From NCBI RefSeq assembly GCF_022179765.1, contig NZ_BPRE01000008.1:186001-250000 (forward strand): a stretch of 64,000 bases of DNA. The letters run 5' to 3'. Both the position numbers and the translations under genes were made by a program. The DNA is from Methylorubrum suomiense (GTDB lineage: Bacteria; Pseudomonadota; Alphaproteobacteria; Rhizobiales; Beijerinckiaceae). This document shows positions 54,818 to 63,755 of the stretch, one piece after another; within the stretch, counting starts at the first letter, position 1, and each line of letters opens with the position of its first letter. The notes under the pieces were generated by a model, which did not search any database, was not told the DNA's origin, and saw nothing but the letters and a program-made list of their open reading frames with translations.

Positions 54818-54842
54818 AACGGAATCGCCGCCGGCCTGTTCC
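54818..54842 (-). promoter_or_regulatory. perfect EcfG general-stress promoter upstream of asnO
   Basis: On the minus strand GGAAC (54842-54838), 16 bases, CGTT (54821-54818), an exact match to the EcfG consensus with the same spacing as the site at 34047. Transcription would begin near 54811, about 77 bases before asnO. Confidence 0.7.
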
Positions 54843-54902
54843 CGAAAGCCCCCGGCAAAATCACCGCAACGCGCCCGACGGTGGTCCTTATGGCCAAAGC
54901 GG

Positions 54903-56258
54903 CTAGCGATTTTCGAGCCAGGCGGCGCTGCCGCCGGAACGCACGCCGGGGTGGAATCGCAGAAGGCCCACGCCCATTGCCATCCAGGCCAGTACGACGA
55001 GCGGCCAGAGCGGGCCGGGCCATGCCGGTGCGGGATAGAGGCTGTTGAGCAGCGGCCAAGCGAGCATCAGGCTCCCGGCCAAGCCCACGCCGCACCAGAT
55101 CCAGGCTCGATGGCGCGCCGCGAACACGGCTTGGGCGAGCCCGACCGCCATGTAGACCAAGATGAGGACGAGGGTCGCCACCGTGGCGAAGGCCTCGCTG
55201 AAGGCGCGCGGGCTGCTCCAAGAGCCGAAGATCAGCAGGAAGGCCAGGGTCAATCCACCGACGAACCGGAGAGCCCGGGCGGGGACGCCGTGCGCCGGAT
55301 CGAGGCGGGCGAAGCCGGCTCCGACCCCCCTGGTCCCCAGCGCGTAGAGGATGCGCGCGGCGGCGGCCGCCGTGCCGAGTGCGCAGGCCAGCGAGCTGAT
55401 GCCGGCGGCGGCATCGAGGAAGATCCCGTAGCCGCGCGAGAGGTAGCGCAGGGCCAGGGTGTCGAGGGGCGCCGGATCGCGGGCGAGGTCCTCCATGCGG
55501 TCGAGTCCGTAGCCGATCACCTGGGCATAGGAGACCAAGCCGTAGAGCAGCGTCGCCGCGGCGAGGGAGCCGAGGATTGCCAGGGGGATGGCGCGGTGGG
55601 GATCGCGCGTCTCCTCCGCCACCGTCGCCGCGCCCTCGAAGCCGGCGAGGGAGAGGACGGCGAAGACCATGCCGTAGCCGAGGACCGACAGGCCATTCGC
55701 CGGGTCCGGCCGCAGCGGCGCGGCATCGAGCGGCGTTTGAACCAGGATGACGAGGGCGAGCACCACGATCGCCAGAACGGCCAGCGCTTCGATGACGAGC
55801 ATGACGGTGGTGGCGAGCCGGATCTCGCGACCGCCGAGCCCGATCACCACTCCGCCGCCCAGCAGCGCGAGGGCGAGCCAGAGCTGCGGATGGCTCACGC
55901 CGAGATGGCCCAATGCGACCGAGAGGAACCCTCCGACCAGAGCCGTCGCCGAGGCCAGGAAGGCCAGATAGGCGAGGAGCAGACCCCAGCCGGCCAGGAA
56001 GCCGAGTCGATCCCCGAGCACGGCGCCGACATAGGTCGTCGCGGAGCCCGCACTGGCGATGCGCCGGCTGAAGGCCACGAAGGACAGCCCGATCAACGCC
56101 ATCGCCGCGCCGCCGAGCAGGAAGGACAGGGGTGCCGCGCGCCCCGCCGCCTGGACCGCCAGCGGCACGTTGAACGCCATGGCGAGCGTCGGCGCGATGA
56201 TCGCCAGCGACAGAACGAAGGCTTGGAAGGCCGAGAGCGTGGGGCGAAACGTCGTCAT
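54903..56258 (-). CDS. APC superfamily amino acid permease
   Basis: A 451-residue transporter with about 12 hydrophobic segments. The first helix holds AIIAPTLAMAFN, the third SAGSATTYVGAVLG, and a middle helix AVLSLAGFEGAATVAEETRDPHRAIP, all typical of the APC family. Substrate, direction and energy source (proton or exchange) cannot be told from sequence. The ATG at 56258 gives a normal length; the open frame runs 62 codons further and is not transporter-like. It lies upstream of asnO on the same strand, divergent from ilvB. Confidence 0.88.
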   Translation of the reverse strand: MTTFRPTLSAFQAFVLSLAIIAPTLAMAFNVPLAVQAAGRAAPLSFLLGGAAMALIGLSFVAFSRRIASAGSATTYVGAVLGDRLGFLAGWGLLLAYLAFLASATALVGGFLSVALGHLGVSHPQLWLALALLGGGVVIGLGGREIRLATTVMLVIEALAVLAIVVLALVILVQTPLDAAPLRPDPANGLSVLGYGMVFAVLSLAGFEGAATVAEETRDPHRAIPLAILGSLAAATLLYGLVSYAQVIGYGLDRMEDLARDPAPLDTLALRYLSRGYGIFLDAAAGISSLACALGTAAAAARILYALGTRGVGAGFARLDPAHGVPARALRFVGGLTLAFLLIFGSWSSPRAFSEAFATVATLVLILVYMAVGLAQAVFAARHRAWIWCGVGLAGSLMLAWPLLNSLYPAPAWPGPLWPLVVLAWMAMGVGLLRFHPGVRSGGSAAWLENR

Positions 56259-56455
56259 GCGCAAAACGCTCGCAAGGACGGCGCCGCGGGGCAAGACTAG
56301 CCGAGTGCGGCCCAGGGACCCCTGTGCCAGACCCGAAGATCGATGATGCGTCGATGTTGCGGGCCGCAAGAGCAGATCAAATCGATTGACGCGGGCCCGC
56401 ACATCGCTTAACCCGCCCGCCTCACTTCGCGACAAAACCGGCAACGGAATCGACG

Positions 56456-56506
56456 ATGCGCACGGGTCTTATCGTAACGGAAGCGCCACGGAACGGGCGG
56501 GCCTGA
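56456..56506 (+). CDS. ilvB leader peptide with Leu-Ile-Val codons
   Basis: A 16-codon open frame, [16 protein letters not shown], with Leu-Ile-Val in a row at residues 5-7. CTT and GTA are rare codons in this GC-rich genome, as expected in an attenuation leader. An ACGGAA site lies eight bases upstream. Its stop codon lies inside the first hairpin of the attenuator (56498-56517). Ribosome stalling when charged branched-chain tRNAs are short would favour read-through into ilvB. Confidence 0.75.
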   Translation: MRTGLIVTEAPRNGRA

Positions 56507-56564
56507 TCGCAGGCCCGGCAGACCCGGTCGGTGGCGCATGCAGGGTCCCTCGGGGCCCTTTTTT
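56498..56564 (+). terminator. attenuator hairpins upstream of ilvB
   Basis: A perfect 8-base-pair hairpin (56498-56505 with 56510-56517, 4-base loop) overlaps the leader stop codon. It is followed by an intrinsic terminator: a 7-pair stem with one G-U (56542-56548 with 56553-56559) and a run of six T (56559-56564), 70 bases before ilvB. A GACCC at 56521-56525 can pair with GGGTC (56543-56547) of the terminator as a candidate anti-terminator. Confidence 0.75.
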
Positions 56565-56633
56565 GTTGCCGGAAACCCGACGCCACCGAGACATGAAGAC
56601 GAAGACACAAAGAACGGATTGATGGAGGAGTCG

Positions 56634-58409
56634 ATGAGCGGCGAGGTCATGACCGGAGCCCAGATGGTCATCCGGGCGTTCCAAGATCAGGGTGTGGACA
56701 CTCTGTTCGGCTATCCGGGCGGCGCTGTGCTCCCGATCTACGATGCGCTCTTCGACGAGACCACGATCCAGCACGTGCTGGTGCGCCACGAGCAGGGCGC
56801 CGTCCATGCGGCGGAGGGCTATGCCCGCTCGTCGGGCAAGGTCGGCGTCGTCCTCGTCACCTCCGGCCCGGGCGCGACCAACATCATCACCGGCCTGACC
56901 GACGCGATGCTGGACTCGATCCCGCTCGTCGCCGTCACGGGACAGGTGCCGACCCATTTGATCGGCTCCGACGCGTTCCAGGAATGCGACACCGTCGGCA
57001 TCACCCGGCACTGTACGAAGCACAATTACCTGGTCAAATCGATCGACGATCTGCCGCGCATCCTGCACGAGGCGTTCTACGTCGCGAGCCACGGACGGCC
57101 GGGCCCGGTCGTCATCGATCTGCCGAAGGACGTGCAGTTCGCCAAGGGGGTCTATAGCCGCCCGACCCAGAACGGCCACAAGACCTACAATCCGCCGGTC
57201 AAGGGCGATGCCGAGAAGATCCGCGCCGCGGTCGAGCTGATGGCCACGGCCCGCCGCCCGGTCTTCTATACCGGCGGTGGCGTCATCAATTCGGGTCCGC
57301 ATGCCTCGACCCTGCTGCGCGAGCTCGTGGCCGAGACGGGCTTCCCGGTCACGTCGACGCTCATGGGCCTGGGTGCCTTCCCGGCCTCCGACGACAAGTT
57401 CCTCGGGATGCTGGGCATGCACGGCACCTACGAGGCCAATCTCGCGATGCACGATTGCGACGTGATGATCTGCGTCGGCGCCCGCTTCGACGATCGCATC
57501 ACCGGTCGTCTCGACGCGTTCGCGCCGTTCTCGAAGAAGATCCACATCGATGTGGATGCGTCCTCGATCAACAAGGTCGTCAAGGTCGATGTCGGCATCC
57601 TCGGCGATTGCGGCGCGGTGCTGGAGGAGATGCTGGCGCAGTGGCGCGCGCAACCCAAGCAGCCCGATAAGGATCGTCTGACCGATTGGTACAACACCAT
57701 CACCCGGTGGAAGGCGCGGGACTGCCTCGCCTACTGGCCGTCGGGCACGATCATCAAGCCGCAATACGCGGTGCAGCGGCTCTACGAGGCGTGCAAGGAT
57801 CGTAAGACCTTCGTCACGACCGAGGTCGGCCAGCACCAGATGTGGGCGGCGCAGTACTTCAAGTTCGATGAGCCGAACCGCTGGATGACCTCCGGCGGCC
57901 TCGGCACCATGGGCTACGGTCTGCCCGCCGCCATCGGCACGCAGCTCGCCAACCCGGACGGGCTCGTGATCGACATCGCGGGCGAGGCCTCGATCCTGAT
58001 GAACATGCAGGAGCTCTCCACCGCGGTTCAGTACCGCCTGCCGGTCAAGATCTTCATCCTGAACAACGAGTACATGGGTATGGTGCGGCAGTGGCAGGAG
58101 CTGCTGCACGGCTCGCGCTACTCGCAGAGCTACTCGGAGAGCCTGCCGGACTTCGTGAAACTCGCGGAGGCCTACGGCGCCAAGGGCATCCGCTGCGAGA
58201 AGCCGGGCGAGCTCGACGCCGCCATCAAGGAGATGCTCGACTACGACGGGCCGGTCATCTTCGACTGCGTCGTCGACAAGACCGAGAACTGCTTCCCGAT
58301 GATCCCGTCGGGCAAGGCCCACAACGAGATGCTGCTGTCGGACTATCTCGGCGAGACCGGGGTCGAACTCGGCGACGTCATCTCGGCCGAGGGCAAGATG
58401 CTGGTCTGA
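56634..58409 (+). CDS. ilvB: acetolactate synthase large (catalytic) subunit
   Basis: A 591-residue thiamine diphosphate enzyme that makes acetolactate and acetohydroxybutyrate, the first common step to valine, leucine and isoleucine. The catalytic Glu is Glu53 ([16 protein letters not shown]). FAD- and substrate-domain landmarks [11 protein letters not shown] and FDDRITGRL follow, and the C-terminal cofactor site reads [11 protein letters not shown] with a later NN. The ATG at 56634 has a GGAGG site five bases upstream; an ATG at 56622 has only a weak one. Attenuation by the Leu-Ile-Val leader is likely. The regulatory subunit ilvN lies about 1 kb on, beyond an antisense gene. Confidence 0.96.
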   Translation: MSGEVMTGAQMVIRAFQDQGVDTLFGYPGGAVLPIYDALFDETTIQHVLVRHEQGAVHAAEGYARSSGKVGVVLVTSGPGATNIITGLTDAMLDSIPLVAVTGQVPTHLIGSDAFQECDTVGITRHCTKHNYLVKSIDDLPRILHEAFYVASHGRPGPVVIDLPKDVQFAKGVYSRPTQNGHKTYNPPVKGDAEKIRAAVELMATARRPVFYTGGGVINSGPHASTLLRELVAETGFPVTSTLMGLGAFPASDDKFLGMLGMHGTYEANLAMHDCDVMICVGARFDDRITGRLDAFAPFSKKIHIDVDASSINKVVKVDVGILGDCGAVLEEMLAQWRAQPKQPDKDRLTDWYNTITRWKARDCLAYWPSGTIIKPQYAVQRLYEACKDRKTFVTTEVGQHQMWAAQYFKFDEPNRWMTSGGLGTMGYGLPAAIGTQLANPDGLVIDIAGEASILMNMQELSTAVQYRLPVKIFILNNEYMGMVRQWQELLHGSRYSQSYSESLPDFVKLAEAYGAKGIRCEKPGELDAAIKEMLDYDGPVIFDCVVDKTENCFPMIPSGKAHNEMLLSDYLGETGVELGDVISAEGKMLV

Positions 58410-58460
58410 TCCGGTCCGCATCGCGAACCCGGCAGCAGGGCCATGCGCGGCCTTCTCGAA

Positions 58461-58482
58461 CGGGACGCCTCACGGCGTCCCG
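58461..58482. terminator. hairpin between ilvB and the antisense methyltransferase gene
   Basis: Perfect 9-base arms (58461-58469 and 58474-58482) with a 4-base loop that overlaps the stop of the convergent methyltransferase gene. Probably a shared bidirectional terminator. Confidence 0.65.
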
Positions 58483-59369
58483 CGGCCCCGAAACCGTCGC
58501 GCGGCGACCGCAAGCCGTGCCGTCAGCTTCGGGCTCGGCAGCGCGTCGTGGCGGCGCGGGTCGAGGCGCGGCACGCTTGCCGCGCGCTCGGCCGGCGTCC
58601 GATCGGACCGTTTGCGAAGGAGCACGAAGAATTCGTCTCCCATCGGGCAGGTCGGCTCCAGGGCGGCGCACTCGAACGGAAGCAGGCCGAGGCCGAGCAC
58701 CTCCGCGAGTACGGTGCCGAAGCTGAACGGAGTGAACACCGTGCAGTGGACATCGACATAGACACCGTGCTCGGCGATCCGCGCCGTGGCCTCCAGGGCC
58801 GCTTCCGGGCCGCCGGTCAGCGGCCGGATCGAGGCGGGCCGTCCCTGCCAGACAGCCCGGCGGTCGATCGCGGTGGCGCGGGCGAAATGCTCGTAGACGA
58901 TCGAGAGAGGTGGATGGCGCAGGCGCTGCAGATGCGCGGCCACGACCGCACCGACGCTGGTCGGCGTGCGGAAATGGTCGAAGGTGAAGCGCTTGTCCGG
59001 CACAATCAGGCAGAACAGGCCGCCCTCGCGCAGGACTTCGGCTCCCTCGGCCAGCCAGCCGATGGGGTCGGGAAGGTGCTCGACGACGTGGGAGGCGACG
59101 ATGTAGTCGACCGGGCCGCGTGTCCCGAGCGCCTGCGGCAATCCCCCTTCGCCGAGCACGAGATCGACCGGGACGACGCCGTCGATGCCCTCCGGCCCCA
59201 GCGTCGAGTGGCTGCGATAGTGATGCCGCAGGGCTTCGGTCGACATATGGTCGGCGTAGAGCACCTCGCTCTCGCTCTTGAGGATGAGCGGTCGGGTGAG
59301 GGGGCCGATCTCGACGCCGATTCGTCCCCGCGGCTGGACGAAATTCAAGACACGCTGGCGCCGATCCAT
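58470..59369 (-). CDS. class I SAM-dependent methyltransferase
   Basis: A 299-residue methyltransferase of the Methyltransf_11 kind. It has VEIGPLTRPLI (loop I, about residue 36) and YIVASHVVEHLPDP (about 105-118), the latter typical of enzymes for small or glycan-linked substrates, then REGGLFCLIVPD. The C-terminal half is less conserved, with a basic Arg-rich tail. It lies antisense between ilvB and ilvN and so splits a normally adjacent pair. The ATG at 59369 is used (longer frame to 59420). Substrate unknown. Confidence 0.78.
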   Translation of the reverse strand: MDRRQRVLNFVQPRGRIGVEIGPLTRPLILKSESEVLYADHMSTEALRHHYRSHSTLGPEGIDGVVPVDLVLGEGGLPQALGTRGPVDYIVASHVVEHLPDPIGWLAEGAEVLREGGLFCLIVPDKRFTFDHFRTPTSVGAVVAAHLQRLRHPPLSIVYEHFARATAIDRRAVWQGRPASIRPLTGGPEAALEATARIAEHGVYVDVHCTVFTPFSFGTVLAEVLGLGLLPFECAALEPTCPMGDEFFVLLRKRSDRTPAERAASVPRLDPRRHDALPSPKLTARLAVAARRFRGRGTP

Positions 59370-59449
59370 GGCGGGGCCGGTATCACGCCGCCGGGACACG
59401 GGTCCAGCATCCTGGGCCAATCACATTCGAAAACGAGGAACGCTCCGCG

Positions 59450-59992
59450 ATGAACGCCATGAACACCCACTACCCCGAGCCGACGCGGATCGAGAGCGTC
59501 AATCGTCACACCCTGGCGGTGATCGTGGACAACGAGCCGGGCGCCCTTGCCCGCATTGCCGGTCTCTTCTCGGGCCGTGGCTACAACATCGAGAGCCTGA
59601 CCGTCTCCGAGACCGAAGAGGCACGGCACATCTCGCGCATCACCATCGTGACCGCCGGTACCAACGCGGTGATCGATCAGATCAAGGCGCAGCTCGATCG
59701 GCTCGTGCCGGTCCACCGCGTGGTCGATCTGACCCTGCAGGGCCAGGCCTTGGAGCGGGAGCTGTGCCTCGTGAAAGTGGTCGGCACCGGCGAGCATCGC
59801 AGCGAGGCGCTCCGCCTCGCCGCCGCCTTCGGGGCCCGGACCCTCGACGCGACGCTCAACTCCTTCGTGTTCGAGCTGACCGGCTCGACCGAGGAGATCG
59901 ACCGCTTCATTCGGCTTCTCACGGTGATCGGCCTCGTCGAGATCTCGCGTACCGGCATCGCCGCCATGGCCCGCGGTTCCGAGCCGCTCTAA
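59450..59992 (+). CDS. ilvN: acetolactate synthase small (regulatory) subunit
   Basis: IlvN/IlvH (180 residues) binds valine and lends feedback inhibition and full activity to IlvB. The N-terminal ACT domain reads TLAVIVDNEPGALARIAGLFSGRGYNIESL, here given in two parts of the same block, and the C-terminal domain is the typical ACT-like partner (RSEALRLAAAFGARTLDA). A second ATG at 59459 is possible. It should need its own promoter, since the antisense gene and a terminator separate it from ilvB. Confidence 0.95.
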   Translation: MNAMNTHYPEPTRIESVNRHTLAVIVDNEPGALARIAGLFSGRGYNIESLTVSETEEARHISRITIVTAGTNAVIDQIKAQLDRLVPVHRVVDLTLQGQALERELCLVKVVGTGEHRSEALRLAAAFGARTLDATLNSFVFELTGSTEEIDRFIRLLTVIGLVEISRTGIAAMARGSEPL

Positions 59993-60004
59993 GACCTCTG
60001 CCGA

Positions 60005-60062
60005 TCCCGCGACCCAGCCTCGTCCCGAGATGTCATGCACGGGGCGAGGGGCGGTCGCGGGA
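60005..60062 (+). terminator. long hairpin after ilvN
   Basis: Two stacked 10-base stems (60005-60014 with 60053-60062; 60018-60027 with 60040-60049, one G-U) with a small internal loop and a 12-base loop, beginning 13 bases after the ilvN stop. A very stable structure without a T-tract; probably the ilvN terminator or 3' end stabiliser. Confidence 0.65.
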
Positions 60063-60158
60063 GGGTGCCGAACAAGGCGACCGGTTCAGCCGTTGGATCG
60101 GTCGTTGGCCGAGGGCGATGGGGAACAGGCTCCATCCTGGCCGTTGCGAAGGACCAGG

Positions 60159-60803
60159 ATGACCGCGCGCACCCTCTATTACGCCCCCGGCGCTTGCTCG
60201 CTCGCGGTGCATATCGCCCTCGAAGAGATCGGTGCGCCGTTCGAGACGGTCCGGCTCGACCTCGCCCGGGGTGATCAGCGCGCACCGGAATACCTGTCGG
60301 TGAACGAGCGGGGCCGGGTGCCGGCGCTGTACGAGGACGGCTGGGTCCTCACCGAAGCCTCCGCCATCCTGCGCCACCTCGCCCGCGCCCACCCGGAAGC
60401 CCGGTTGTCGCCGGAGGATCCGCGTCAGGCAGCCATTGCCGACGAGTGGCTCGGCTGGCTCGCGACCGGGCATCAGGTGGCCTACGCGCAGGTCCGCCGA
60501 CCGGAGCGCTATGCCGCCGACGAGACCGCCTTCGCGGCGATCCGGGCCAAGGGAGCCGACAGCTTCGGCGATCTCTGCACGATGACGGAGGTGCGCCTCT
60601 CCAATGGCGGCTGGGCCCTGGGAGAGCCGTACTCGATCGTCGATCCCTACCTGCTCGTGATCTGGCTCTGGGCCCGCGGGCCCGCGATCGGCTTCCCCAT
60701 GGAGGCGATGTTCCCGGCCTGGACTGCGCATGCGCGGGCGATGGTCGCCCGGCCCGCTGTCCGCACCGTCCTCGACCGCGAAGGGATCGCGTTGCCGGTC
60801 TAG
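60159..60803 (+). CDS. glutathione S-transferase family protein
   Basis: A 214-residue protein. The N-terminal thioredoxin-like half begins LYYAPGACSLAVHIALEE, of the beta/theta-like bacterial type with Cys10 or the nearby Ser as the possible active residue. It continues with GRVPAL and LTEASAILRHLA, the glutathione-contact motif. The C-terminal half is all-helical with YSIVDPYLLVIWLWA. The ATG at 60159 has an AAGGA site. Detoxification or isomerase roles cannot be told apart. Its stop is six bases from that of the convergent aminopeptidase. Confidence 0.9.
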   Translation: MTARTLYYAPGACSLAVHIALEEIGAPFETVRLDLARGDQRAPEYLSVNERGRVPALYEDGWVLTEASAILRHLARAHPEARLSPEDPRQAAIADEWLGWLATGHQVAYAQVRRPERYAADETAFAAIRAKGADSFGDLCTMTEVRLSNGGWALGEPYSIVDPYLLVIWLWARGPAIGFPMEAMFPAWTAHARAMVARPAVRTVLDREGIALPV

Positions 60804-60809
60804 GACGGG

Positions 60810-62195
60810 TCAGGCCGCGCCGTAGCGATCGGCGACCAGCGCGTGGACGAGGCGCGCGGTCTGCACCTCGCCGCCTTCCGGTCGGCCGGGCTTCGAGGAC
60901 GGATTCCAGCCGTACAGATCGAAATGAAGATGGGCTCCGGTTTTGGGGGCGAAGCGGCGCAGGAACAGGGCTGCCGTGATCGCACCGGCAAAGGGGCCGC
61001 CCGACACGTTGTTCAGATCGGCGATCTTCGAGTCGAGCAGGCTTGCGTAGGGCGGGTGCAGCGGCAGCCGCCAGACGGGATCGTGGACCTTGGCGCCGGC
61101 CTCCGCGACCGCCCGCGCCAGCCCCTCGTCTCCGGTGAAGAAGGCCGGCAGATCCGGGCCGAGGGCGACGCGTGCGGCCCCCGTGAGGGTGGCGAAATCG
61201 ATCAGCAATTCCGGTTCGTCGGCCTCGGCGAGCGCCAGGGCGTCGGCGAGAATCAGGCGGCCCTCCGCATCGGTGTTGCCGATCTCGACGGTGAGGCCGG
61301 CGCGCGAGCGGATCACATCGCCGGGGCGGAAGGCCTCACCGGAAATGGCGTTCTCGACGCTCGGCACGATGAGGCGCAGCCGGATCGGCAGGCCATCGCC
61401 CATGATCATCTCGGCCGCCGCGAGCGCCGCCGCGGCGCCGCCCATGTCCTTCTTCATCAACAACATGCCGGCCGACGGCTTGATGTCGAGCCCGCCCGTG
61501 TCGAAGACCACACCCTTACCGACAAGGGTCACACGGGGTGCGCCCTCCGGCCCCCACGTCAGATCGATGAGGCGCGGCGCCCGCGGCGAGGCCGCACCGA
61601 CGGCGTGGACCAGGGGGAACTCCGTCCGCAACGCCTCGCCCGTGACGACCGAAACGGTGGCGTTGAACCGCTCACCGAGACCGCGGATCGCCGCCTCGAT
61701 CTCCGCAGGTCCGAGATCGTTCGAGGGGGTGTTGATGAGGTCGCGGCCCGCGGCGACCGCCGCCGCGATCCGCTCGATGCGGGTCGCATCGACCCCGTCC
61801 GGCACGACCAAGTGGGGCCGGGCCGGGCCGGGTTTCCGGTAGCGCTCGAACTTATAGCTGCCGAGGAGCCAGGCCAGCGCCGCTTCGGCGGGATCGATCC
61901 CCTCGGCCGGTAGGAGGCGGTAATCGCCCGCGGGGAGCAGTCCGGGCAACTTGCCGGTCAGGAAGCGGTCGAACGTCACCGCCGCCGGATCGCCGAGGCC
62001 GAACAGCACGCGGGCCAGCGACCCGTCCTCGGCGGGGAGAAGGGCGAGCCGCCCGGCCTTGGGTGCGAAGCCGCTCGCCGAGGCGAAGCCGCGCTCGATC
62101 GGCGCCAGAGCATTCTGCAGCGTATCCCAACCGGTCTCGCTGACGAGGTGGACCGGGATCGCGTCGGCGCCGGGAGCGAGAAGAGCCTGAGACAT
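60810..62195 (-). CDS. M17 leucyl aminopeptidase family protein
   Basis: A 461-residue cytosolic metallo-aminopeptidase. The metal site signature NTDAEGRL and the VGKGVVFDTGG...KDMGGAAA block carry the two-zinc ligands and the catalytic Lys. The C-terminal half ends in the conserved HLHFDLYGW. It is the shorter PepB-like branch, which removes N-terminal residues from peptides. The upstream region contains a CtrA-like box shared with the divergent TPR gene. Confidence 0.93.
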   Translation of the reverse strand: MSQALLAPGADAIPVHLVSETGWDTLQNALAPIERGFASASGFAPKAGRLALLPAEDGSLARVLFGLGDPAAVTFDRFLTGKLPGLLPAGDYRLLPAEGIDPAEAALAWLLGSYKFERYRKPGPARPHLVVPDGVDATRIERIAAAVAAGRDLINTPSNDLGPAEIEAAIRGLGERFNATVSVVTGEALRTEFPLVHAVGAASPRAPRLIDLTWGPEGAPRVTLVGKGVVFDTGGLDIKPSAGMLLMKKDMGGAAAALAAAEMIMGDGLPIRLRLIVPSVENAISGEAFRPGDVIRSRAGLTVEIGNTDAEGRLILADALALAEADEPELLIDFATLTGAARVALGPDLPAFFTGDEGLARAVAEAGAKVHDPVWRLPLHPPYASLLDSKIADLNNVSGGPFAGAITAALFLRRFAPKTGAHLHFDLYGWNPSSKPGRPEGGEVQTARLVHALVADRYGAA

Positions 62196-62210
62196 GCGGT
62201 GCGGGCGAGC

Positions 62211-62225
62211 TTAACCGGTGATTAG
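62211..62225. promoter_or_regulatory. CtrA-like box between aminopeptidase and TadD-like genes
   Basis: TTAA-N7-TTAG, seven of eight conserved bases of the CtrA consensus, 16 bases before the aminopeptidase start and about 70 before the TPR gene. A further TTAA lies at 62228-62231. Confidence 0.4.
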
Positions 62226-62295
62226 GGTTAATTCTCTATCACCCCGGGGTCGGCAGGGCGCAAGCGCGGGCCGGCCGCAGGTATGGAGAGGTGAC

Positions 62296-63117
62296 ATGAT
62301 ACGGACCGTCAGCGCAGAAGCGGGCGCGGCCCGGACCGTCCGCTCCCGGCGCCTGATCGCCGCCGCCCTGATCGGCCTGGCCGCCTCGGCGTGCCAATCG
62401 CGCTCGCCCGAGACCACGGGCTCCATCGGTTCCTCCCTATTCGGGATCGCCCGTCCGGAGCGGTCGGCACGGGCGGACATCGACGGGCTCGCTGCCCGCT
62501 ACAATGCCGATCCGAACGACCTTCGAACCGCCATGCGCTACGCCGATGCCCTGCGGGCGACGGAGCAGCGCTCCCAGGCCGTCGCGGTGTTGCAGCAGGC
62601 GGCCCTGCGGAACCCCAAGGATCAGGCGGTGCTCGCCGCCTACGGCAAGGCGCTCGCCGATGCCGGACGCTACCAGGAGGCCAACGAGGTTCTCCAGAAC
62701 GCCCACAGCCCGGCGCAGCCCGATTGGCGCGTGCTCTCGGCGCAGGGCATGGTCGCGGATCAGACCGGCGACCATGCCCGCGCCCAGGGCCTCTACGAGG
62801 CGGCACTGAAGATCGTCCCGGAAGAGCCGCGCGTCCTGTCGAATCTCGGACTGTCCTACGCGCTCTCGCGCCATCTCGATCTGGCCGAGGAGACCCTGCG
62901 CCGTGCCGCCGCCCAGCCCAGGGCCGATGCGCGGGTGCGCCAGAACCTCGCTCTCGTCCTGGGGCTGAAGGGGCGCTACGACGAGGCGGAAACCGTTCTG
63001 CGCCAGGATCTCGGCCCCGCGGAAGCGGCCGCCAACGTGCAGTCCCTGCGGGCGATGTCGGGGCGTCCCGGCGGCGCCAAGCCCGCGCGGACGGCCGGAC
63101 TCGCGCCGGAGCGTTGA
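62296..63117 (+). CDS. TPR-repeat lipoprotein (TadD-like)
   Basis: A 273-residue lipoprotein: a hydrophobic signal (residues 19-32) ends in ASAC (Cys33), then a linker and about five tetratricopeptide repeats (residues 70-250) with consensus patterns such as AVLAAYGKALADAGRYQEA. TadD proteins of this shape help assemble Flp/tight-adherence pili, but no other tad genes are in view, so the call is by layout. The ATG has a GGAGAGG-type site upstream. Secreted to the periplasm and membrane-anchored. Confidence 0.78.
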   Translation: MIRTVSAEAGAARTVRSRRLIAAALIGLAASACQSRSPETTGSIGSSLFGIARPERSARADIDGLAARYNADPNDLRTAMRYADALRATEQRSQAVAVLQQAALRNPKDQAVLAAYGKALADAGRYQEANEVLQNAHSPAQPDWRVLSAQGMVADQTGDHARAQGLYEAALKIVPEEPRVLSNLGLSYALSRHLDLAEETLRRAAAQPRADARVRQNLALVLGLKGRYDEAETVLRQDLGPAEAAANVQSLRAMSGRPGGAKPARTAGLAPER

Positions 63118-63326
63118 CCGGTCTCCATTCTCTCGGCGCTGGATGTCGTTCCGATCCGTCGCGACCTTGACGAATCCGGTGCGCCTCCCCTATAGGCTCG
63201 CCACTCCCATAGGACTCCGCCGCTATCGATTGACGCGTGGGTTCGACGCCCTCGGCGCGAAAGCCGTGCGGCTTTGCCGGATACCAGAGCGCCGAGACCC
63301 GGCCAAACGTTGACAGGACTGTAACG

Positions 63327-63632
63327 ATGTCGCGTCGCTGCGAACTCACGGGCAAGGCCGTTCAGGTCGGTCACCTCGTGAGCCACTCGAACCGGAAGAC
63401 CAAGTGCCGGTTCCTGCCGAACCTCTGCAACGTCACGCTGCAGTCGGATGCCCTTAACCGTCGCGTCCGCCTCCGGGTGACCGCCCACGCGCTCCGCTCG
63501 GTCGAGCATCGTGGTGGTCTCGACGCCTTCCTGGTGAAGGCCCGTGAGGTCGAGCTGTCGCAGACGGCCCGCCTGCTCAAGCGCGACATCGAGAAGAAGC
63601 TCGCTGAGACCGCGACGCCTGCGGCTGCGTAA
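63327..63632 (+). CDS. rpmB: 50S ribosomal protein L28
   Basis: RpmB (101 residues) is a large-subunit ribosomal protein. Its signature [20 protein letters not shown], the [12 protein letters not shown] block and the long C-terminal helical extension are as in alphaproteobacteria. The ATG at 63327 is fixed by the family start. About 210 bases of upstream non-coding DNA hold its promoter. Followed by a strong hairpin. Confidence 0.97.
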   Translation: MSRRCELTGKAVQVGHLVSHSNRKTKCRFLPNLCNVTLQSDALNRRVRLRVTAHALRSVEHRGGLDAFLVKAREVELSQTARLLKRDIEKKLAETATPAAA

Positions 63633-63672
63633 GCCGCGCGGGCTCCGCCGGGCCCACGCCTCGACCGTGTTC

Positions 63673-63712
63673 CGAAGGCCACCGCAGGCGTACCACGCCC
63701 CGGTGGCCTTCG
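63673..63712 (+). terminator. terminator of rpmB
   Basis: Perfect 12-base arms (63673-63684 and 63701-63712) with a 16-base loop, 40 bases after the rpmB stop. No long T-tract, but the stem is very strong. Confidence 0.7.
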
Positions 63713-63755
63713 CCGTTTCGGCGCGTGCCGCCACGATTCGGGGTCTTGCCGCGCG

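Noticed and set aside
60122-60145. GGAAC-N15-CGTT upstream of the glutathione transferase gene
   Set aside because: The spacer is 15 bases, one short of the 16-17 used by EcfG, and it lies within 15 bases of the start codon. Not reported as a promoter.
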